Source: Citromicrobium sp.
GTDB lineage: Bacteria; Pseudomonadota; Alphaproteobacteria; Sphingomonadales; Sphingomonadaceae
Assembly: GCA_003248395.1 (NCBI GenBank)
Contig: QFNA01000050.1
Location: 1 to 27,103 of the forward strand
Direction: 5' to 3'
Length of the DNA stretch: 27,103 nt
This document shows, in pieces, positions 8,466 through 19,251 of this stretch. The notes under the pieces are model-generated. The model was not told the origin of the DNA. It was given only the letters and a program-made list of their open reading frames with translations, and did not search any database. The position numbers and the translations under genes were made by a program. Positions within the stretch are counted from its first letter, which is position 1; every line of letters starts with the position of its first letter.

Positions 8466-8502
8466 ACGGGCTTCGCTATAGCGGCTTGCGTGCCAATGGC
8501 GA

Positions 8503-8799
8503 ATGCCCTACCCGCGCGCCATGCCACAAGCGCTCACATTCGAAGGTCGCAAGCAGCGTGCCCGGTTCCGCGCCTGGCATCGGGGAACACGCGAGGCGGA
8601 TTACATGCTGGGCGGATTTTTCGATCGCTATCAGGCTGGTTGGGGCGAGCAAGAACTCGGCTGGTTCGAAGCGCTGCTGGAAGAGGACGATGTGGACGTC
8701 ATGGCCTGGGCGTTGAAAACGCAGCCGACCCCGGCGCGGTTCGACGGCGATCTGATCGCGGCGATGCAGGAGCTCGACTACGTCGACATTCCTCGTTGA
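8503..8799 (+). CDS. sdhE: Succinate dehydrogenase assembly factor SdhE
   Basis: This is a small (up to 98-residue) cytoplasmic assembly factor. It helps attach FAD covalently to the flavoprotein subunit of succinate dehydrogenase. The defining RGxxE motif is present as RGTRE (27-31) within FRAWHRGTREADYMLGGFF, and the rest follows the five-helix family pattern (LGWFEALLEEDDVDVMAWALK). The start is uncertain: ATG 8503 and ATG 8521 are both possible and neither has a clear Shine-Dalgarno sequence. The shorter form still contains the whole fold. It diverges from recG and is followed by a hairpin terminator before mfd. Confidence 0.9.
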   Translation: MPYPRAMPQALTFEGRKQRARFRAWHRGTREADYMLGGFFDRYQAGWGEQELGWFEALLEEDDVDVMAWALKTQPTPARFDGDLIAAMQELDYVDIPR

Positions 8800-8842
8800 C
8801 GGCTGTTCGTTAACGCTTATTTCGCAGCCTGACATTCGACAC

Positions 8843-8870
8843 CCCCTTGTCCAACGGGCGAGGGGATTTT
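8843..8870 (+). terminator. Intrinsic terminator after sdhE
   Basis: CCCCTTGTCC, an AAC loop and GGGCGAGGGG pair as a 10-bp stem with two G-U wobbles, followed by ATTTT. It sits 43 bp after the sdhE stop and 46 bp before the mfd start. It should end sdhE transcripts or attenuate read-through into mfd. Confidence 0.65.
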
Positions 8871-8916
8871 CGCGTGCGCGCAGAGAAGCGCATGCCCCCG
8901 GACTGCAAGGATGACC

Positions 8917-10494
8917 ATGGCCGATATTTCCCGCATTCTGAGCGCCCGGACGCCGTTGACGCTGGCGCGCGTTGCACCGGGTGCACAGCCATTGGTGATG
9001 TCCGACCTGGCGCGCGCAGCCAGTGGACGGGCCGTCTTCATCGCGCCCGACGATGCAGCCATGCGCGGCGTGGTCGATGCCGCGGCGTTCTTCGCGCCGG
9101 AACTGGAGATCATCGAATTCCCGGCATGGGATTCGCTGCCTTACGACAGGGCGAGCCCGGCCCTGACCATCAGTGCCCGAAGGCTGGCCGCGCTTCACAA
9201 ACTCCAGATCGGCGAGAAAAGCTCTCAACTTCTGGTGACCACCGCCAATGCGGTCTTGCAGCGAGTGCTCAGCCCGTTTCGTATCCGCGAGAACATCCGC
9301 GAATTCGCGCAGGGAACCGAAATCGGGCGCGACAGCCTGTCGCAGCTTCTCCAGAGACAAGGCTACAGCCGCACGGACACGGTGATCGACAAGGGCGAAT
9401 ACGCCATCCGCGGATCGGTGGTGGACGTGTTCCCCAGCGGTCTGGACATGGCGCTCCGGCTCGATTTCTTCGGCGACGAACTCGAGAGTCTGCGGACTTT
9501 CGATCCCGGCACGCAGATGAGCACGGGTTCGCTGCAGTCGCACCTGCTGCTGCCGGCCAGCGAAGCCTTGCTCGATGAAGGCAGCATCAAGCGGTTTCGC
9601 ACGCGCTATCGCGAATTGTTCGGCGCCAATGCAACGCAGGATCCGCTTTACGAGGCCGTCAGCGAAGGTCGGCGACTGGCCGGGATGGAGCACTGGCTGC
9701 CGTTGTTCGAAGACCGCCTTGTCACATTGTTCGATCATCTCGACGAGCAGGACCTCGTCGTCATCGACCAGGCCGCGTTCGCCGCAGCAGAAGAGCGCGT
9801 AAAGGACATCGGCGACTATTACGCGCAGCGCAAGGCGACGAGCGGGCAGGCCAAGGGGAATTACCGGCCACTGGAAAGCGACGCGCTGTACCTCGGCATG
9901 GACGAGTTCAATGCGGCGCTCGCCGATGCATCCGCCCACCGCGTCACACCCTTCGACGAGCCCGAGAGCAGTACCGTGGTCGACTTCGGCTTTCGGTCGG
10001 GGCGCGATTTTGCACCCGAGCGGGCGCGCGGCGAAAACGTCTATCCTGCGCTGGCGGACCATATCAGGTCGCTCGCCCGAGACGGCAAGCGGCCCATCCT
10101 CGCGGCCTATTCGCAAGGCAGCCGTTCGCGCATCGCCTCGATCCTCGAAGAGGCGGGGACGCCGGTGCAGTTCGCGGATTCGTGGCAAGAGGCACTGGGC
10201 CAGTCGCGCGACGGAAAGCCGTCTGCCGTGGTGCTGCCGATGGAAAGCAGCTTTGCCAACGACGAAGTGGAACTGCTGACCGAACAGGGCATCCTGGGTG
10301 ACAGGCTGGTGCGCCCGCGGCGCAAGCGGCGGGATGCCGATGCCTTCCTGGCAGAATTGCAGGCACTCAGTGTCGGCGACCTGATCGTCCATACCGAACA
10401 CGGCATCGGCAAATATCTCGGCCTTTCGCCCATTCAGGTCGGCAAGTCGCAGCACGATTGCGTCAAGCCTGGCAGAAGCGTCGCGCGCGCCTGA
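8917..10494 (+). CDS. mfd: Mfd N-terminal fragment (UvrB-like domains to start of RNAP-interacting domain)
   Basis: This frame encodes 525 residues from ATG 8917. That start is preferred over ATG 8911 because AAGGA lies 5 nt before 8917. It holds the UvrB-homology region (DSLPYDRASPALTISARRLAALH, then GYSRTDTVIDKGEYAIRGSVVDVFP and RLDFFGDELESLRTFDP), which binds UvrA, and the middle domain. It enters the RNAP-interacting domain at GDLIVHTEHGIGKYLGL. After GKSQHDCV the frame is out of register and adds about 9 unrelated residues (KPGRSVARA) before the stop. The fragment lacks all helicase motifs. If expressed it could bind UvrA but not move along DNA. Confidence 0.85.
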   Translation: MADISRILSARTPLTLARVAPGAQPLVMSDLARAASGRAVFIAPDDAAMRGVVDAAAFFAPELEIIEFPAWDSLPYDRASPALTISARRLAALHKLQIGEKSSQLLVTTANAVLQRVLSPFRIRENIREFAQGTEIGRDSLSQLLQRQGYSRTDTVIDKGEYAIRGSVVDVFPSGLDMALRLDFFGDELESLRTFDPGTQMSTGSLQSHLLLPASEALLDEGSIKRFRTRYRELFGANATQDPLYEAVSEGRRLAGMEHWLPLFEDRLVTLFDHLDEQDLVVIDQAAFAAAEERVKDIGDYYAQRKATSGQAKGNYRPLESDALYLGMDEFNAALADASAHRVTPFDEPESSTVVDFGFRSGRDFAPERARGENVYPALADHIRSLARDGKRPILAAYSQGSRSRIASILEEAGTPVQFADSWQEALGQSRDGKPSAVVLPMESSFANDEVELLTEQGILGDRLVRPRRKRRDADAFLAELQALSVGDLIVHTEHGIGKYLGLSPIQVGKSQHDCVKPGRSVARA

Positions 10495-12284
10495 AGGAGC
10501 GCATCACCGAAATCGCGGGCGAACTGATGAAGGTCGCGGCGGCACGCGCCCTGCGCAAGGCGCCGGTGCTGGAAGTCGAACAGGGGCCGTACAACCAGTT
10601 TCTCGACCGGTTCCAGTACGAGGAGACCGACGATCAGGACCGCGCGATCGGCGACGTGCTGGCCGATCTGGAGAGCGGCAAGCCGATGGACCGGCTGGTG
10701 TGCGGCGATGTCGGCTTCGGCAAGACCGAAGTCGCCCTGCGGGCGGCCTTCGTCGCCGCGATGAGCGGGCAGCAGGTGGCGATCGTCGCCCCGACCACCC
10801 TGCTCGCGCGGCAGCATTTCGAGAATTTCAGCCAGCGCTTTGGCGGTTTCCCCCTCAAGATTGGCCGCCTGTCGCGGCTGGTCCCGGCGAAAGAGATGAA
10901 GGACACGCGCGAAGGGCTGGCCAAGGGCGATATCGACATCGTCGTCGGCACGCATGCCATTCTGTCGGCGCAGACCAAATTCAAGAATCTGGGCCTGGTC
11001 ATCGTCGATGAGGAACAGCGGTTCGGCGTGACGCACAAGGAAAAGCTGAAGCAGCTTCGCGCCGACGTGCACATGCTGACCCTGACGGCCACGCCCATCC
11101 CGCGCACGTTGCAGATGGCGATGACCGGCCTGCGCGAACTGTCGACGATCCAGACGCCGCCCGTCGACCGGCTCGCCGTGCGAACCTATGTGATGGAGTG
11201 GGACGACATGGTGATGCGCGAGGCGCTGCTGCGCGAGCACCATCGCGGCGGGCAAAGTTTCATCGTCGTGCCGCGCATTTCCGACATGGAGCAGATATCG
11301 GACTGGCTGCACAAGCATGTGCCCGAGGTGAAATTCGTCTCTGCCCACGGCCAGATGGGGGCCGGCGAAATCGAAGAGCGCATGAGCGCATTCTACGAGC
11401 GGAAATACGATGTCCTGCTGGCGACCACGATCGTCGAGAGCGGGCTCGACCTGCCGAGTGCGAACACGATCATCATCCACCGCGCCGACATCTTCGGGCT
11501 GGCGCAGCTATACCAGTTGCGCGGGCGCGTCGGCCGGTCGAAACTGCGCGCCTATGCCTATCTGACCTATGCGAAGGATGTCGCGCTGTCCGAAGTGGCC
11601 GCGAAACGGCTCAAGGTGCTGGGCGATCTCGACAGCCTGGGCGCGGGGTTCCAGCTTGCGAGCCACGATCTCGATATCCGCGGCGCAGGCAATCTTCTCG
11701 GCGACGAGCAGTCGGGCCATATCCGCGAAGTCGGGTTCGAACTGTACCAGTCGATGCTGGAGGATGCGATCCTGGCGGCAAAGGCCGGGGAATTGGGGCT
11801 GGAAGCGAAGGCCGAAAAGGTCAGCCCGCAAATTACGGTCGATGCACCGATCATGATCCCCGACGATTACGTGCCCGACCTGGCGGTGCGGATGGCGCTA
11901 TATCGCCGGCTCAACGATGCGGAGAACAAGGGCGAGATCGAGGCGCTGGCCGCCGAAATGATCGACCGGTTCGGCGAATTGCCCTCTGCGACGGCGAACC
12001 TGGTCAAGCTGATCCAGATCAAGCTGCAGGCGATCGAGGCGAATATCGCCAAGATCGACGTCGGCGCGCAAGGCACGCTGGTGACGTTTCACAATGACGA
12101 TTTCCCCGATGGCCCCGGCCTGATCGCCTATGTCGACCGGCTGCAGGGCACGGCCAAGCTGCGCCCGGACATGAAGCTGGTGATCAGCCGCGCGTGGAGT
12201 TCGCCGGAAAGCCGGCTGAACGGGCTGTTCCAGCTGACCAAGGGGCTGTCGGGCATCGCGCGCAAAGCGCGCAAGCGCGCCTAG
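10458..12284 (+). CDS. mfd: Mfd C-terminal fragment (translocase and C-terminal domain)
   Basis: The frame opens with a TTG at 10458 that has no Shine-Dalgarno sequence and is probably not a natural start. The conserved sequence begins within five codons (AWQKRRARLKERI). It contains the full RecG-like translocase: PYEET-like QYEETDDQDRAI, Walker A CGDVGFGKTEVALRAAF, DEEQ (IVDEEQRFG), TATPIPRTLQMAM, TTIVESGLDLPSANT, QLRGRVGRS and the TRG motif (SLGAGFQLASHDLDIRGAGNLLGDEQSG). The C-terminal autoinhibitory D7 domain follows. All catalytic residues look intact, which argues that the break upstream is recent or artefactual. The stop codon interlocks with that of the convergent EAL gene (CTAG). Confidence 0.85.
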   Translation: MRQAWQKRRARLKERITEIAGELMKVAAARALRKAPVLEVEQGPYNQFLDRFQYEETDDQDRAIGDVLADLESGKPMDRLVCGDVGFGKTEVALRAAFVAAMSGQQVAIVAPTTLLARQHFENFSQRFGGFPLKIGRLSRLVPAKEMKDTREGLAKGDIDIVVGTHAILSAQTKFKNLGLVIVDEEQRFGVTHKEKLKQLRADVHMLTLTATPIPRTLQMAMTGLRELSTIQTPPVDRLAVRTYVMEWDDMVMREALLREHHRGGQSFIVVPRISDMEQISDWLHKHVPEVKFVSAHGQMGAGEIEERMSAFYERKYDVLLATTIVESGLDLPSANTIIIHRADIFGLAQLYQLRGRVGRSKLRAYAYLTYAKDVALSEVAAKRLKVLGDLDSLGAGFQLASHDLDIRGAGNLLGDEQSGHIREVGFELYQSMLEDAILAAKAGELGLEAKAEKVSPQITVDAPIMIPDDYVPDLAVRMALYRRLNDAENKGEIEALAAEMIDRFGELPSATANLVKLIQIKLQAIEANIAKIDVGAQGTLVTFHNDDFPDGPGLIAYVDRLQGTAKLRPDMKLVISRAWSSPESRLNGLFQLTKGLSGIARKARKRA

Positions 12285-13594
12285 CCCGCCAGCTTGCGGA
12301 AATCGTCTGCCAGAAGCGGGCGCGCGGTGAGGAATCCCTGGTAGAACTCGCACCGCTCGGCAGCGCAGAAATCGCGCTGCGCCTCGGTCTCGATGCCCTC
12401 GACGATCACGCACAGGTCGAGCGCCTTGGCGACGCCGGTAATGGCCCGGAAGATTGCCTGATCGCGCGGGTCGTCGATAACGCCGTCGATCATCGTGCGG
12501 TCGAGCTTGATACAATCGAGCGGGAGGACCTTCAGATAGCTGAAATTGCAGAAGCCGGCGCCGAAATCGTCGAGCGCAATGCGCGCACCCATCATCCGCA
12601 ACTGGTCGAGCACCTGCGCGACGCGTTCGAGATCGGGCACCAGCGCCTGCTCGGTAATCTCGAGCGCGATCTGGCCCATGGGAAAACCGATCCGTTCCGC
12701 AAGGCGGGCGAAATCGACGGCGAAGTTTTCGACCGAGAGATCCGCCGAGGTGATGTTGAGCGAAAGTTTCAGATCGCTGGGCCAGTCGCGGGCCCCCTCC
12801 ATCGCACGCTCGGCAATATGGCGTGAAAGATGCGCGACGTGATCGGCGCGCTCGGCAATCTGGAACAGGGTGCTCGCGCCGATGCGACCGACCGTCGGAT
12901 GATGCCAGCGTGCGAGCGCTTCCCCCCCGGCGAGACGGTTGGCGGGCAACGAGAACAGCGGCTGGTAGCGGATCTCGATCTCGTCATTGTCGATCGCTGC
13001 GAGAAGGTCGGCCTCCAGCTCGTGGCTGGAGCGCATCGTCTGTTCGGGCGTATGGCTGGACCAGTCGATCCGGCGGACATTTTCCTGCCGCATCCGCGTG
13101 ACGACCTCGGACAGCCGGTCGAGCACCGAGGCGCTGTCGTCGTTTTCGTTGACGCGCATCAGCGCGACGCGCGGCCACATCCTTACGCTCGCCCCCCCGG
13201 AGGTATTGGCAAACGGACTTGCGAGCGCATCGGCCAGCGCCTCGCCCAGCCATTGCCAGCGTTCCCTGCTGCATTCCTCGCGAATGGCGAGCAGGAAATT
13301 GCCGCCGTTGAGCCGGGCTGCGAACCATACGCTGCTTTCCAGCTCGTCCTCGGCGAAATGGCGAATGCGCTGCGCCGCCTCTACCAGGGCGCCGTCGCCG
13401 GCACTTTCGCCGAAAGCGACGTTGACGTTGTCGATCCGGCCCAGCGAAATGAGCATGGCGTGGATCGGGCAGACCGACGCATCGCGCGGCCAGTCGCGTT
13501 TCCAGGCGGTGATCGTCTCCCGCGCTTCCTGCAGATCGTACAGGCCGGTGAGCGGATCGCGCGACTCACTCTTGTCCATTGGAATGCTTGCCAT
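12281..13594 (-). CDS. EAL-domain c-di-GMP phosphodiesterase with degenerate GGDEF domain
   Basis: This is a 437-residue protein without membrane segments. Residues about 10-165 form a degenerate GGDEF domain: DPLTGLYD is present, but the signature is NGGNF (96-100), so cyclase activity is not expected. Residues about 195-435 form an EAL domain. It has EAL (225-227), Asn280 in LSLNIT, Glu315 in LEITE, the DDFGAG pair (342-343), Lys363 in IKLDR, Glu399 in VEGIET and a final YQGFLTARPL. The metal-binding and catalytic set looks complete, so it should hydrolyse c-di-GMP to pGpG. The defective GGDEF domain may bind GTP as a regulator, as in similar tandem proteins. ATG 13594 has GGGA just upstream. 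The gene converges with mfd and diverges from nadK. Confidence 0.92.
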   Translation of the reverse strand: MASIPMDKSESRDPLTGLYDLQEARETITAWKRDWPRDASVCPIHAMLISLGRIDNVNVAFGESAGDGALVEAAQRIRHFAEDELESSVWFAARLNGGNFLLAIREECSRERWQWLGEALADALASPFANTSGGASVRMWPRVALMRVNENDDSASVLDRLSEVVTRMRQENVRRIDWSSHTPEQTMRSSHELEADLLAAIDNDEIEIRYQPLFSLPANRLAGGEALARWHHPTVGRIGASTLFQIAERADHVAHLSRHIAERAMEGARDWPSDLKLSLNITSADLSVENFAVDFARLAERIGFPMGQIALEITEQALVPDLERVAQVLDQLRMMGARIALDDFGAGFCNFSYLKVLPLDCIKLDRTMIDGVIDDPRDQAIFRAITGVAKALDLCVIVEGIETEAQRDFCAAERCEFYQGFLTARPLLADDFRKLAG

Positions 13595-13724
13595 TTTTCC
13601 CGTTTACCGACCGTGACGACATCGTTTGCCATAAATTGCGCCGTGTTGCCAAATGGGACGGTAAAACATAGGAGCAGCACCGCACTGCGCAGCATGGTTG
13701 CGCAGCGGTTGAACAGGACGGGCG

Positions 13725-14507
13725 ATGGCCGACTTCACGCGACTGGCATTACTGGTTTCCGATTCCGATCGAGCGCAAGAGGCGGCCGAAACCGTCTTCG
13801 AACCGCTGGCCGATTGGGTCGCGCCCGAGGATGCGGATGCGGTCGTCGTGGTCGGGGGCGACGGGTTCATGCTGCAGACCCTGCATGCCATGCTCGACGT
13901 GGGGCGGGTTGTGCCTGCCTATGGCGTCAATCTGGGCACGGTGGGGTTCCTGATGAACCGCAATCGCCAGCCGGACAAACTGCTGGCGCGCATTGACAGG
14001 GCGAAGTCCGTCACCATCGCGCCGCTATCCATGGAGGCCGTCTCGCAGTCGGGCGATGTGCAGAGTTTCTGCGCCATCAACGAAGTCTCGCTGCTTCGCG
14101 AGACGCGGCAGACGGCGAAAATCGAGGTCGCGGTCGACGACAAGGTGCGGATCAAGGAACTGGTGTGCGACGGGGTGCTGCTGTCGACGCCAGCGGGATC
14201 GACCGCTTACAACCTTTCTGCCGATGGTCCGATCCTGCCGCTGGATTCGCAATTGCTGGCCCTGACGCCGATCTCCGCCTTCAGGCCGCGGCGCTGGAAA
14301 GGGGCGATCCTGCCAGATCGCAGCCGCGTGACCTTTCGCGTGCTGGAAGCCGACAAACGGCCGGTTGCGGCGGTCGCAGACCAGCGGGAAATTCGCGATG
14401 TCGCCGAAGTCAGGCTCGAGATTACGCGCGAGAGGGCCCTGACGCTGCTGTTCGATCCGGGCCACGCGCTCGACGAACGCATCGTGTCCGAACAGTTCGT
14501 GTTTTGA
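13725..14507 (+). CDS. nadK: NAD kinase
   Basis: This 260-residue cytoplasmic enzyme phosphorylates NAD to NADP. The catalytic GGDG motif is at 44-47 (VVVVGGDGFML). GVNLGTVGFLMN (nucleotide contact), the conserved NEVSLLR and DGVLLSTPAGSTAYNLSADGPIL follow, and these form the NAD and ATP site. Length fits the short alphaproteobacterial forms. ATG 13725 starts the family sequence (MADFTRLALLVS). There is no clear Shine-Dalgarno sequence. It is divergent from the EAL gene and followed by tRNA-Asn with its own promoter. Confidence 0.95.
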   Translation: MADFTRLALLVSDSDRAQEAAETVFEPLADWVAPEDADAVVVVGGDGFMLQTLHAMLDVGRVVPAYGVNLGTVGFLMNRNRQPDKLLARIDRAKSVTIAPLSMEAVSQSGDVQSFCAINEVSLLRETRQTAKIEVAVDDKVRIKELVCDGVLLSTPAGSTAYNLSADGPILPLDSQLLALTPISAFRPRRWKGAILPDRSRVTFRVLEADKRPVAAVADQREIRDVAEVRLEITRERALTLLFDPGHALDERIVSEQFVF

Positions 14508-14556
14508 GCACAGAGGCCGGATGCGCGGCGTGAGGGAAAATTTTCGATTTCGCCGC

Positions 14557-14585
14557 TTGCCAAAAAATCCGCCCGCCCATATAGG
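14557..14585 (+). promoter_or_regulatory. Promoter of tRNA-Asn
   Basis: TTGCCA (14557-14562), exactly 17 nt, then TATAGG (14580-14585). Transcription would start near 14592, about 17 nt before the mature tRNA 5' end, which suits a single tRNA gene. Confidence 0.65.
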
Positions 14586-14608
14586 CGCACCCCTGCCGAT
14601 CAGGCTGC

Positions 14609-14683
14609 TCCCCGATAGCTCAGCGGTAGAGTAGGTGACTGTTAATCACTTGGTCGTTGGTTCGAATCCAACTCGGGGAGCCA
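14609..14683 (+). tRNA. tRNA-Asn (anticodon GTT)
   Basis: A complete cloverleaf of 75 nt with encoded CCA. The acceptor stem TCCCCGA pairs with TCGGGGA (7 of 7), the discriminator base is G, and the D arm includes AGCTCAGCGGTAGAG. The anticodon loop CTGTTAA has anticodon GTT (Asn), and the T arm has GGTTCGAATCC. No integrase or repeated 3' tRNA fragment lies nearby, so it does not look like a used integration site. Confidence 0.97.
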
Positions 14684-14811
14684 TTTTCCAGACTTTGCGG
14701 AAAAGAATTTCGCGCGTCGGCCGGCATGTACAGCATCGGTCATTGCCTTCCCCATTATTCGACTGCATGCCGTCGCCAGCTCGAAGCAGCGATTGCTGAC
14801 ACTTGGATTCC

Positions 14812-15168
14812 ATGGATCTCACAACGCGATACGCGCAACTGGTAAGCTGGTTTTCCAGCAATGGCACCGTGCCCGACACGGTGCTGCATATCCATGGCGG
14901 CATGGCCATCATGCTGATCGTGCGCGTCATATCCGGTCGCTCGCTGGCCACCCCCTGGCCGGTGCTCGGCGCGATCGTGGCCGCCCTGCTGAAGGAATTC
15001 GCCGATTATCTGGCGTATGACACGATCAAGCCCGACACATTCAGCGACATCGCGCATACCGTGTTCTGGCCGATCGTCCTGTTCCTGGGTTTGCGCCTGA
15101 GGCGCGCGCGGCAGTCCGCCGTGACGCAAGAAAATGGCGATCCTGCCCCCGAAAACCGAGCCGATTGA
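14812..15168 (+). CDS. Hypothetical small membrane protein
   Basis: This is a 118-residue protein from ATG 14812. A TTG three codons upstream is less likely, and neither has a Shine-Dalgarno sequence. Hydrophobic segments at about 25-40 (HIHGGMAIMLIVRVI), 45-62 (PWPVLGAIVAALLKEFADYL) and 80-95 (TVFWPIVLFLGLRLR) suggest two or three membrane helices. The charged C-terminus is presumably cytoplasmic. Acidic and polar residues inside the middle segment (LLKEFADYLAYD) suggest a functional site or a partner contact. I recognise no named family. The gene stands alone between tRNA-Asn and a PilZ gene. Confidence 0.72.
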   Translation: MDLTTRYAQLVSWFSSNGTVPDTVLHIHGGMAIMLIVRVISGRSLATPWPVLGAIVAALLKEFADYLAYDTIKPDTFSDIAHTVFWPIVLFLGLRLRRARQSAVTQENGDPAPENRAD

Positions 15169-15303
15169 CCTCACATCCTCCGGATTTCCTTTCGAAATCA
15201 ATCTCTTCCCTGCACCCTTTTCAGACGTGACACACGGCATCGGAAACTTGCCTGTGGCAAATCGTTTGGTAGCAAAGGAAATCAATCAGTACGGGGTCGC
15301 ACC

Positions 15304-15615
15304 ATGAACATGGGCAAGCGCGCACATGAGCGAGCACAGATCGTCGCGCAGGGTCGTTTCAGAAATGCACGCGGTCAGGGCGGGCAGGTCTCGTTTTCGG
15401 ACATTTCCGAGCAGGGCTGCCGTTTCCTCGACCCCTCGCGGCTGCTCAATCCCGGGGACAAGGTTACCGTCTGGATCCAGCAGGTGGGGCCGTTCGAGGC
15501 GCAGGTGCAGTGGCGCGAAAGGGGGGAAGTCGGAGTGAAGTTTAACCAGGCGCTCTACGGGCCGGTTTTCGATCATCTGAAAACCGAACTGGCGCGTGAG
15601 AATAGTCGGGTTTGA
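15304..15615 (+). CDS. PilZ domain protein, c-di-GMP effector
   Basis: A 103-residue protein made of a single PilZ domain. The N-terminal RAHERA supplies the RxxxR c-di-GMP motif, and the second motif (D/N)xSxxG appears as DISEQG about 28 residues later. The C-terminal barrel strands (VTVWIQQVGPFEAQVQW, VGVKFN) follow. Stand-alone PilZ proteins bind c-di-GMP and act on motility, polysaccharide or transcription partners. The partner here is unknown. The start could also be the Met two codons on (15310). It converges closely with the tauE-like gene, with 6 bp between the stop codons. Confidence 0.88.
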   Translation: MNMGKRAHERAQIVAQGRFRNARGQGGQVSFSDISEQGCRFLDPSRLLNPGDKVTVWIQQVGPFEAQVQWRERGEVGVKFNQALYGPVFDHLKTELARENSRV

Positions 15616-15621
15616 GCGGGC

Positions 15622-16359
15622 TCAACTGAACAAAAGGCGTGCTCCGACCCACAAGGTCAGGGCGGCAGTACCCCAGCGGATCCACTTTTGCGGAAAGTAT
15701 TTCAGGGCCAGCAGGCTCCCGATCTGTCCGCCGACAGCCACCGCAATGATCAGTGGCAGCCCGAGGTCTACCGCGGCGACCAGACGGCCCTCGCCCCCCT
15801 TGGCGATCTGGCCCGCCATGCCTGCCAACGAATTGACGAGGATGAAGAAGCTGGCGGTAGCGGCGATTGCGCGCGCAGTGTTCCACCGCGTCAGGTGGAG
15901 AATGGGCGCGAGAAAAATCCCGCCGCCTATCCCCACCAGTCCGGCCAGGTAGCCGAGCGGGACCGCCAGCAGCGGCACGAGCCGGGCATGGCGGGACGGC
16001 TGTGCCTCGTCGCGCCTGGCCATCGGCAGCGCCATGGTCAGCGCGGTCAGCACGAGGCATCCGCCCAGCGTCGTCAGAAAGGCTGCCTCGTCGATCGGGG
16101 TCAGCCCGCCGAGAAACGCCGCCGGTGCGGCCAGGGCGGTCAACAGCGCGGCGTCGCGCCAGGGCGTCACCCCTGCCCGCCAGAACCGCACCGTGCTGCC
16201 CGTCACGACGACCAGATTGCACGACAACGCCAGCAGGGGGAGGATGCGGTAATCGACACCGGACAGCGCCAGGAGCGCGTTGTAGGTCGACCCGCCGCCG
16301 AATCCGACACTGGCGTACAGGAGTGCGGTGACGAAAAAGCCGGCGATCAGTGCCGTCAT
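15622..16359 (-). CDS. TauE/SafE-family sulfite exporter-like permease
   Basis: This is a 245-residue inner-membrane protein with about eight hydrophobic helices and the inverted-repeat layout of the TauE/SafE family. The two family glycine motifs are visible: GFGGGSTYNALLA near residue 20 and GLVGIGGGIFLAPIL near 140. Members export sulfite or sulfonates, or move other organic anions. The substrate here cannot be told. It lies 39 bp downstream of secA on the same strand, and a 12-bp inverted repeat spans the secA stop between them, so co-transcription is uncertain. Confidence 0.9.
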   Translation of the reverse strand: MTALIAGFFVTALLYASVGFGGGSTYNALLALSGVDYRILPLLALSCNLVVVTGSTVRFWRAGVTPWRDAALLTALAAPAAFLGGLTPIDEAAFLTTLGGCLVLTALTMALPMARRDEAQPSRHARLVPLLAVPLGYLAGLVGIGGGIFLAPILHLTRWNTARAIAATASFFILVNSLAGMAGQIAKGGEGRLVAAVDLGLPLIIAVAVGGQIGSLLALKYFPQKWIRWGTAALTLWVGARLLFS

Positions 16360-16398
16360 GACCCCGCCGCCGACTGTCGAAACCGCATGTCCGCCCGA

Positions 16399-19158
<2,760 letters not shown>

Positions 19159-19199
19159 GGTCAGGCGCGGGCCTCGAATTTTCAGGGTAGATGGACAAA

Positions 19200-19224
19200 C
19201 ACACGCGAGATTGTCGCGCGTGTG
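19200..19224 (-). terminator. Possible weak terminator between the small secreted gene and secA
   Basis: CACACGCG and CGCGTGTG form an 8-bp perfect stem with a 9-nt loop. On the minus strand it is followed by TTTGT, a weak T tract. It lies between the stop at 19252 and the secA start at 19158. It could separate the two genes or act as a secA leader hairpin. Confidence 0.4.
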
Positions 19225-19251
19225 GAGAGACGTGAATTGAAGTGACCGGCG

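Larger units (their letters stand above)
8917..12284 (+). pseudogene. mfd: Transcription-repair coupling factor Mfd, broken by an internal deletion with frame change
   Basis: Taken together the two open frames 8917-10494 and 10458-12284 cover an Mfd protein (about 1,150 residues) in the right order. What is missing is about 40 residues between GKSQHDCV (end of the conserved part of the first frame, near 10465) and AWQKRRARLKERI (start of the second). In intact Mfd this gap holds the (T/M)xEYAxxxKLYxPV...SRY segment of the RNA-polymerase-interacting domain. The downstream frame is offset so that the lost length must be 1 more than a multiple of 3, near 118-124 nt. Without it no single polypeptide can be made, and the RNAP-binding fold would be lost. 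The break could be a real deletion or an assembly error. Codon use is normal on both sides, so any inactivation is recent. Confidence 0.85.

Noticed and set aside
8476..10455. A 659-codon open frame on the minus strand opposite mfd
   Set aside because: It mirrors the mfd coding sequence and shows no domain. The plus-strand frame has clear Mfd motifs.
10440..10500. Programmed frameshift to join the two mfd frames
   Set aside because: About 40 conserved codons are absent, so a ribosomal slip cannot restore the protein, and no slippery run or stem is evident.
14609..14800. tRNA-Asn as an integration site of a mobile element
   Set aside because: No integrase, no repeat of the tRNA 3' end and no foreign-looking genes nearby.
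15194..15287. 10-bp direct repeat GAAATCAATC (15194-15203 and 15278-15287)
   Set aside because: Short and low in information, with no nearby site that gives it meaning. Probably chance.
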